DNA from: Lucifuga dentata
Taxonomy: Eukaryota > Chordata > Actinopteri > Ophidiiformes > Bythitidae
Reading direction: 5' to 3'
Assembly (NCBI GenBank): GCA_014773175.1
Contig: VXCM01000293.1
Coordinates: 154,518 to 218,517 of the forward strand
DNA length: 64,000 bases
Within the stretch, counting starts at the first letter, position 1; every line of letters begins with the position of its first letter. The notes below the pieces were generated by a model. The model was not told where the DNA came from, searched no databases, and saw nothing but the letters and a program-made list of their open reading frames with translations. The position numbers and the translations under genes are program-made. Positions 58,239-64,000 of this stretch are shown piece by piece.

Positions 58239-58520
58239 TTGAGTGTTGGGCGGCAAAGAGAAAGGGAAGGAAAGGAGGAGAGAGGAAGGAGGAGAAAGCA
58301 TCAATATCTCCTATTTGCTCTTTTCTCTTTCCTCCCTTTCTCCTGTCCCTCTTTTCACCTTTACATTTTTTATATTTGGCCTTTTCCCTTCCTTCCCCTT
58401 TGCTCTTTTCCCCATTTCTCTCCCCTGGCTCCCCCCCCCTTTTTTTTTATCCATTTCTGCCCCATATTTTTCTTCTCCATCTTGTCTTTCTTCACCTCCC
58501 TTCTCCTGCGGTCCTCTCCT
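58239..58520. repeat. Purine block followed by pyrimidine block
   Basis: 58249-58297 is almost all A/G; 58310-58515 is almost all C/T. The two opposite-biased strands could fold back on each other. Open frames are compositional. Confidence 0.8.
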
Positions 58521-58879
58521 GAGTCGTTGAAGGTTATACTTGGTTATATTGATGTTGCACTTTTTTCACAATTTGCTTCCCTAACCCTCACCACACTTTA
58601 CCTCCCACGAATAAAGATCCATAAAACTAAAACTTTGGTTTGACTAAGGTCATCTTTATCTAGCATGTAAAAACTACTGTTTCATGTTTTTTGGGGAGGA
58701 AAGTGACCTCTATGACATCACCAGGGCTACTTCCTGTTTGTCCTGAAAACTGCAAAACTAAAGTACTAAAATAAATGCACATTTCCCTCTGATTCCCTGT
58801 TTGCACTCATCTACAGTTCATTGCTACAAGTCGATGTTGAGACAATAAAATTGAAAAAAATATTCTGCTGATTACGCAG

Positions 58880-59240
58880 ATCTGAATTATTTCTTTTTCT
58901 CCTTCGTTTTCCTGTTCGTACAGTTTCCCTCCTGTTCCCCTCTTTTATTGCCCCCTTTCTTCCTTGTTGTATACCTTCTTCCCTTCTTCTCATTTTCTGC
59001 ATTTCTTTTCCTTTCACTTTTGCCCATTGTACTTCTCTTCCCTCTCTTCAAATCCCTCTCTTCCCATCTCCTCTCATCTGAAACTTCTCATCCCCATCTT
59101 TCCTCATACTTTTCACCTTCTTCCTATTTCCNTTTTTTTTTTTCTCAGCGTTGAGTCTCCTGGCTTCTTCCCTCTTCCCTGCCTTGGTCATCTCTCCTCA
59201 CCTCTTTTCTTTCCTCTCACCCTCCTCTTCCTCCATCCGT
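58880..59240. repeat. Pyrimidine-rich tract
   Basis: About 350 bp of C/T bias with N at 59132. A purine-rich tract of the opposite bias follows at 59500-59660. Confidence 0.8.
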
Positions 59241-59254
59241 ATCGACAGAGGAGG

Positions 59255-59410
59255 CATGCATTTTGCTAAAACATTGGCTGATGAATCATTGATGTTGCTG
59301 TTGAGGTTTCAGTGGCGCGGGGGCAGCCGGATGTAAATAAGTGAGGATGAGGTATGGGGTATAGCTTGCTGATATTCAGCCCTCCCTCTGAAACATTGAT
59401 GAGATTTCTG
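59255..59410. promoter_or_regulatory. Candidate regulatory block
   Basis: Complex unique sequence between two low-complexity tracts (GGCATGCATTTTGC, AACATTGGCTGATGAATCAT, GATGTAAATAAGTGAGGATG). Weak call from texture only. Confidence 0.18.
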
Positions 59411-59499
59411 TGTGTGTTTGTGTGTGTGTGGACTGTGAGGGATATTTAAGAGGGTCAGATATGACAGTTGTTTACAACTCGGGCTAGACACCAAGAACT

Positions 59500-59660
59500 A
59501 AGCAAGAAAGGGAGGGCCGAAGAAAGGAAGGTGCGTGAATCTTCAAAATAGAAGGAAAGAAGGAAGGAGGGAGGGAAGGAGGGAAAGAATCGAGGGACAT
59601 TGGAGGAGAGAGCATGAGAGACAGGCAGACAGAGAGGGAGAGAAAGGAGGGATAGATGTA
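59500..59660. repeat. Purine-rich (GGAA/GAGG) tract
   Basis: Mostly A/G on this strand. Antisense open frames are Ser/Pro/Leu-rich and repeat-derived. Confidence 0.8.
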
Positions 59661-60044
59661 GATAATGTTACTCGTCTTGGGGACAAATGATAGACTGTGA
59701 TGGCTTGAAGCAGACACATGTCAGAATAAGAGACAGCAGTGCACAAAACCAGCCAGCAAAAAGGGCGTTTTACAGTTATGTATTTAGGAATACGGCCTTA
59801 GGAATACGTGTTTGTTCTATCCAAGGAAGTGTGAGAACAGTGTGTTTGATTTGCAATGAATGAAATAAAAAATGAAATGAACGAGTGAAAGAAAACAAAT
59901 GAAAAAAATGAAATTTCAAAAAAAAAGTACATTTGCAGTTTTTAGTGCAGAAGCTGCCAGAGTAAATTGTTTTTTAAATTTTTCCCTCAAATTAATAATT
60001 TGTCCCTTAATTACAAACAATTCTCTCAGTTTATTTCATTCCAG

Positions 60045-60139
60045 TTGTCAGTAATGTTACATGTTTTTGAAATTGTCAGTAACATTACGTGTATGAAAAT
60101 TGAATATAAACATGCAAAATGGATGGTATTGTCCTTTAA
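60045..60139. mobile_element. Family P copy 8 (solo right terminal repeat)
   Basis: Only the right terminal repeat is present, ending GGTATTGTCCTTTAA. Its inner part is locally doubled: TGTCAGTAATGTTACATG is followed by TGTCAGTAACATTACGTG. Body and left end are absent. Confidence 0.8.
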
Positions 60140-60431
60140 TCCCCCCTTCCTGGACCTCTGGCACTAGATATTTTGTAAGTAGACATGTAAGACAGCAATT
60201 GTGGAGAGAGAGAAAACATTACGTTAACACCGCCTTTGCTTCACTGAGTCAAATGCATCCAAGGCAAAGATAAGAAACAGTTTTCAGTCTCGTAATAAAA
60301 ACGAGTGGGTAAAGTGATAAAGGAAAGTCCAAACGCACAGCAAGAGATTCAATGAGAGAAAGTAAATCAAAGCATTTGTCATATTCCAATACAGCAAGAC
60401 CAACTGATCGCCTGAGATAATTGCTGAAGAT

Positions 60432-60855
60432 TTGCTGCAGCAAAAAAGAGGAAAAAAAAAATTAACCTCATTAATCTCAATTGCCGCACGGCTGATTGTG
60501 TTTGTTAGATTTCACGATGAAGAAAAGAAGTTTTGTGAGGATGTTTTAGGACTTTTAGGACTTTGGACAGCCCTCCAAGGCCACACAAGAGGGGAGGATC
60601 TGTATGAAGCCATCATGCAGATGCTTTCTGAGAGAGGAATAGAGCTAAAGCATTTTAGTGATGGAGCTCCACAGATGACTGGGACAGTGTGGGGGCTCTG
60701 GTGTAACGCTCAGAAAAACATCGTCACCCAGGTCTGATATCACAGCCCTGCATAATCCACCAAACCATTCTATGTACTTGTCTGGTGACATGAACTCAGA
60801 AGTCATGGCAATATTTGAACACATCATCTGCACTGAATTTTGTCTACATAGCTCG
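60432..60855 (+). pseudogene. hAT transposase core relic (frameshifted)
   Basis: The plus frame 60432-60737 gives IVFVRFHDEEKKFCEDVLG, LQGHTRGEDLYEAIMQML and HFSDGAPQMTG, matching the central part of GTF2IRD2/ZBED-type hAT transposases (VRF..., L-x-GHTRGEDL, TDGAPxMxG). The Asp of the DGAP motif is present. After the TGA at 60735 another frame reads CIIHQTILCTC and, after one more shift, NSEVMAIFEHII; CIIH fits the conserved hAT Cys-x-x-His. Upstream of about 60460 and beyond 60855 homology is lost. No start, N-terminal finger or C-terminal dimerisation region, so it is a dead fragment. The first codons at 60432-60475 are probably not original. Confidence 0.82.
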
Positions 60856-60904
60856 AGATTTATTTTTTTTTAATTAATTAATTTATTTTTTTAATACCAC
60901 TCAC

Positions 60905-61473
60905 TTAAAGGATCATACTGGCCATTTTGCATATTTGAGCCTAATATATTCAATTTTCATATATGTAAGGTTACTGATAACTATTTCCCAAAAGATAAAA
61001 CTGTATTTCAGCTTTCCCGATGTTTTGCAAAATCTCTTAATCTTTCAAAATCAAATATTCAAGCAATACACACACCTTAAAAATCAATGTTTCACCTGTT
61101 AATATTTACGCAGCCTTATGAAGTCATGGTCATTTAAGTTTTTCCACAGGTTTTTAGGACTATATTCCCAGGTGGAGACATATTCACTCCATGGTTTTTA
61201 TTGCACTTAAATGCTGAAATTACATAATTTCAAAAAAGTCTGAATATGCGTCTTGTTCGCCATGATAGATTACCTATCCCAAGAACATTTTAAGTATCAA
61301 TAAGTTGATTTTAATAGCGTACCATCAAACCAATGGCTGTAAGGTAGGACTTTTTTTTTTTTTTTTTACTCAACATTCCAGTAGTATGCTTTAGGAAATG
61401 ATTGTAACATTACGTGTATGAAAATTGAATATCTTAGGCCCAAACATGCAAAATGGATGGTATGGTCCTTTAA
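60905..61473 (+). mobile_element. Family P copy 9 (full length)
   Basis: TTAA at both ends (60905-60908, 61470-61473), 569 bp. Left AGGATCATACTGGCC, right GGTATGGTCCTTTAA. The body has GGACTATATTCCCAGGTGG and GATTACCTATCCCAAG. A T-run at 61351-61367 replaces part of the GGCGGTCTGG region. Confidence 0.92.
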
Positions 61474-61562
61474 TGTGGAAAATGGCAAAAGCTGAGCAGT
61501 TTGTGGCTAAAAACACTGATACAAATTTCAAGGTCCTATGCACTTTCATTTTTTGAATCTTT

Positions 61563-61860
61563 TTTTGAAGTGAATGTTTATCTCCACCAGGGAATATAGT
61601 CCCAAAAACCTGCGTTTATGGAAAAATTTAAACGACTGTAACTTCATAAGGCTGCATAACTATTACCATGAGAAACATTGATTTTTAAGGTGGGTGCATT
61701 GCTTGAATATTTGATTTTGAAAGATTAAGCGATTTTGCAAAATATCAGAAAAGCTGAAATACGGTTTCATGCTTTGGTAAATGATTGTCAGTAATGTAAT
61801 GTGTATGAAAATTGAATATAATAGGTGCAAACATGCAAAATGGGTGGTATGGTCTTTTAA
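61563..61860 (-). mobile_element. Family P copy 10 (half element, inverted)
   Basis: The reverse complement of the left half of the family: from GGGAATATAGTCCC (about 61594) through CATAAGGCTGCATAAC to GGTATGGTCTTTTAA at 61860. The right half is missing. With copy 9, 90 bp away, it forms a large diverged inverted repeat. Confidence 0.88.
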
Positions 61861-62353
61861 CTGTCCACTGATTCAATATTAAGTTTCTGTTATGAATCGT
61901 TGACAATTTTAATGGATTCTCTGATATTTCAACACATTTGGTTCTCAAGGGGGAAAAAAATCCAAGAACTCCCACCCCGCCCACCCACTTACACACACAC
62001 AACCACAATGTCTTCCACACCTTCACTTAAAGCACTTTTTAGGCCTCTTAGTGCCTCCCTCCATCTCTGCGTTGAGCTCCATTAATACGGTCATTTAGTC
62101 GTCTAATACATCCGTGTGGTTGGTACTGCTGCATTATGTATCAGCCGGGGTCGGCATGTGCTGAACTGTGTGGGTCTCCACTCTAACCACACATTGTAAA
62201 GACATTATCCGCTTCCCACAGAAAACAACTCTGATGTAGTAGTGAGTAATTTAAGGAGACATATGCATAGATGTGCCAGCAAATGTTAACGCGTGCATAC
62301 ATATACACACACATTAATGGTTGTGTAAAGTGTAAATATGCAGTAATGACAGT
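61861..62353. other. Intergenic DNA, no gene seen
   Basis: No repeat or coding signal recognised apart from short CA runs. Confidence 0.5.
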
Positions 62354-62783
62354 CAGGGGCGGGGCTAGAGGTGGGCTTATGGGGCTTAAGCCCTGGATGT
62401 TTTCCACAAAGCCCCAAATCTTTTTGTAATAGTGTGTTTTTAATTTTCTCTAGCATTTTTGCAATTACCCAATTCATTGCCAAGGCAGAACCACAGTGTT
62501 GTGAACAGAATGCTTGGACTGAATTGGTGGATGGAACAGACATAACACAACATTTTTTTTAATAACTCAACATATTGCTCTGCTGTTTAGATTGTTGTAA
62601 AGGTTTTTGTTTAGAAAGATTTTTAACTTCATATAACTTGTTAAAAGATGTAACATTAGTTGTTATATTTCTTAAGCATTTCTCAAAACTTATATTTAGC
62701 TTTAGTAGATATAAAATGCCTGTATTTTCCAGTAGAGATCTGGGCTAAGCCCTGGATCTCCTCTAACCCTAGATCTGCCCCTG
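62354..62783 (+). mobile_element. Second hAT family (CAGGGGC ends), copy B
   Basis: About 430 bp; starts CAGGGGCGGGGCTAGAGG and ends CCCTAGATCTGCCCCTG, terminal inverted repeats of hAT type. Flanks ATGACAGT and GACACAGT share five of eight bases, a decayed target-site duplication at best. Same orientation as copy A at 51360-51803. Non-coding. Confidence 0.82.
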
Positions 62784-62812
62784 GACACAGTTTGTACTGA
62801 TGTATGGTATGT

Positions 62813-62814
<2 letters not shown>

Positions 62815-62844
<30 letters not shown>
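62815..62844. repeat. Poly-A tract
   Basis: About 29 A, 31 bp after the hAT right end. Confidence 0.9.
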
Positions 62845-62847
<3 letters not shown>

Positions 62848-62884
62848 AAAGTTCTACGGTTAAGTGTGCTGTTGAAAATATGAC

Positions 62885-63700
62885 AAAGCTGTTATAGAGC
62901 CGCCATATTCAATAGGTGGATGCGGGTCAGATACAGACCAAAATAAAACTTAATCCGGACCTGGACCGAACAAAAATAGAATTTAACAACAAAAAAATTC
63001 AATAAATCCTGCAGACTGCTTTTGAGTGACACATTGGTTTCCTGTCCTTGTCATTATTCAGCCCCTTGTAGCTAGTTAGCTTGCAGCTAGTTAGCACGCT
63101 TGTGGTCACAGGTAAGATTTTGTAAAGATAAAATGTCATCTTTCAGACTTGCCGATACAAGGTAAAGAAAGGTCGACAGTGAATGTAACAGACTGTGACG
63201 CACTGTTCTAAATGAAATATACCTGCTTATTTCTGGTTTGGATCACAGGGCGCCAGAATGTATCCCATCATGCACTGGAAGAGAAGCAATGACTTGCCGT
63301 GGACGGATTCCAGTTTGTCACATTGAAATCACTGTAAATCAGGGGTACTCAAATACAAATTTTAAAGGTCCACAAACAAAATTTTCAATAAGACGAAGGC
63401 AAAGGTCCGTTTATTAAAGTCAGTCAAGCCAGGGTCGGATTTGGATCCAGGGGACACACACACACACACACATTCAGTTTCACTTTGCAGCGGAGAAAGT
63501 GGAGAATTTTGACTCTATACAGCGATGTCTCACAGATAGTACAAATAATACATATGAAAAGTACTGTATAATTTGCTCAGAGTCCAGAGACAGTTGTGAT
63601 TCGGTCCGGATCTGGACCAGAGTCCGGACTTGGAGGATGACTACTGTAAATGATCTTGTAAATCCAGTTTATGAATGTATTTTTACACAATTCAGAGATG
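62885..63700. mobile_element. Probable hAT-type DNA with CAGGGGTACTCAA end
   Basis: CAGGGGTACTCAAATACAAA at 63340-63359 is a hAT-like terminus. Upstream (about 62950) and downstream (about 63600-63635) share CCGGACCTGGACC / CCGGATCTGGACC wording, as if two related copies abut. No matching right end or target-site duplication found. A (CA)n sits at 63454-63472. Boundaries uncertain. Confidence 0.4.
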
Positions 63701-63983
63701 TGACACCGTGATGGATTAATATTTCTGCAGTCCAAATAAAAGCTGTGTTGGTGCCAAACTGTTTGCATGTAGAAAACATGCTCACATACATACATATTAC
63801 ACACACACACTTCTTAACCACACAATAAAAAGCCATTATCCTTTAACCACAGAAAACAACAGCGCCTTAAGGTTAAAAAACCCAAACTCTCTGAAGCCCA
63901 TTAAGTATTCACCACAGAGCAGAGCACTTTAGACTTGTGTTTTACAGTTAACCACAGTTTCTAAAGCACATTACCTACTTACT
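63701..63983. other. Intergenic DNA, no gene seen
   Basis: Short CA runs only. Confidence 0.5.
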
Positions 63984-64000
63984 GCAGTGTGTGTGTGTGT
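63984..64000. repeat. (GT)n at right window edge
   Basis: The GT run continues beyond the window. Confidence 0.9.

Noticed and set aside
1..64000. tRNA genes or tRNA-derived SINEs
   Set aside because: No convincing paired A- and B-box promoter elements were seen at the right spacing on either strand.
1..64000. A previously undescribed multi-gene system
   Set aside because: No cluster of intact genes exists here; the notable content is transposon families, foldbacks and repeat arrays.

Overview
The window looks like vertebrate nuclear DNA from a ray-finned fish, most likely a teleost, in a gene-poor intergenic or very long intronic region. Three things point there: very dense (CA)n/(GA)n microsatellites; interspersed repeats of typical fish type (Tol2-like hAT ends, a Tc1-type 3' end, fish LINE 3' ends with target-site duplications, a TTAA-flanked palindromic family); and long AT-rich single-copy stretches. 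The species cannot be determined. I found no intact host protein-coding gene, tRNA, rRNA or CRISPR array. Every open frame longer than about 60 codons is a translated simple repeat, a piece of a transposable element, or a chance frame.

Layout. 0-9 kb: microsatellites, a 5'-truncated LINE end with a 9-bp target-site duplication (1736-1939), two perfect foldback hairpins (5204-5374) and two copies of a palindromic DNA-transposon family called 'family P' here (693-824, 7965-8542). 9-10.6 kb: a 970-bp (GGAT)n array with a higher-order spacer, then a 500-bp pyrimidine tract and (CA)n. 10.6-20.7 kb: AT-rich DNA with possible regulatory blocks, a faint Harbinger-like relic, a 47-N gap and family P copy 3. 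20.8-22.1 kb: a GC-rich composite repeat holding a LINE C-terminus. 22-31 kb: microsatellites, a 25-bp-arm hairpin and family P copy 4 carrying a nested element. 31.5-34 kb: a Tol2-like non-autonomous hAT with a perfect 8-bp target-site duplication, then GC-rich repeat-like DNA. 34-44 kb: AT-rich DNA, purine tracts and three tandem 55-75-bp units. 44.6-48.6 kb: family P copies 5 and 6, a 960-bp degenerate triplet array and a Tc1 end. 50.6-54.8 kb: a retroelement C-terminus relic, a second hAT family, the second Tol2-like hAT copy and paired hairpins. 55.5-63.8 kb: family P copies 7-10, a hAT transposase relic, polypurine/polypyrimidine tracts, the partner copy of the second hAT family and another hAT-like end.

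The parts do not form a pathway. The history readable here is repeated insertion, internal deletion and decay of at least six transposon families plus microsatellite expansion. The assembly is patched with single Ns. At five of them the same 53-67 bp lies on both sides, which is best read as unmerged contig overlap rather than biology.
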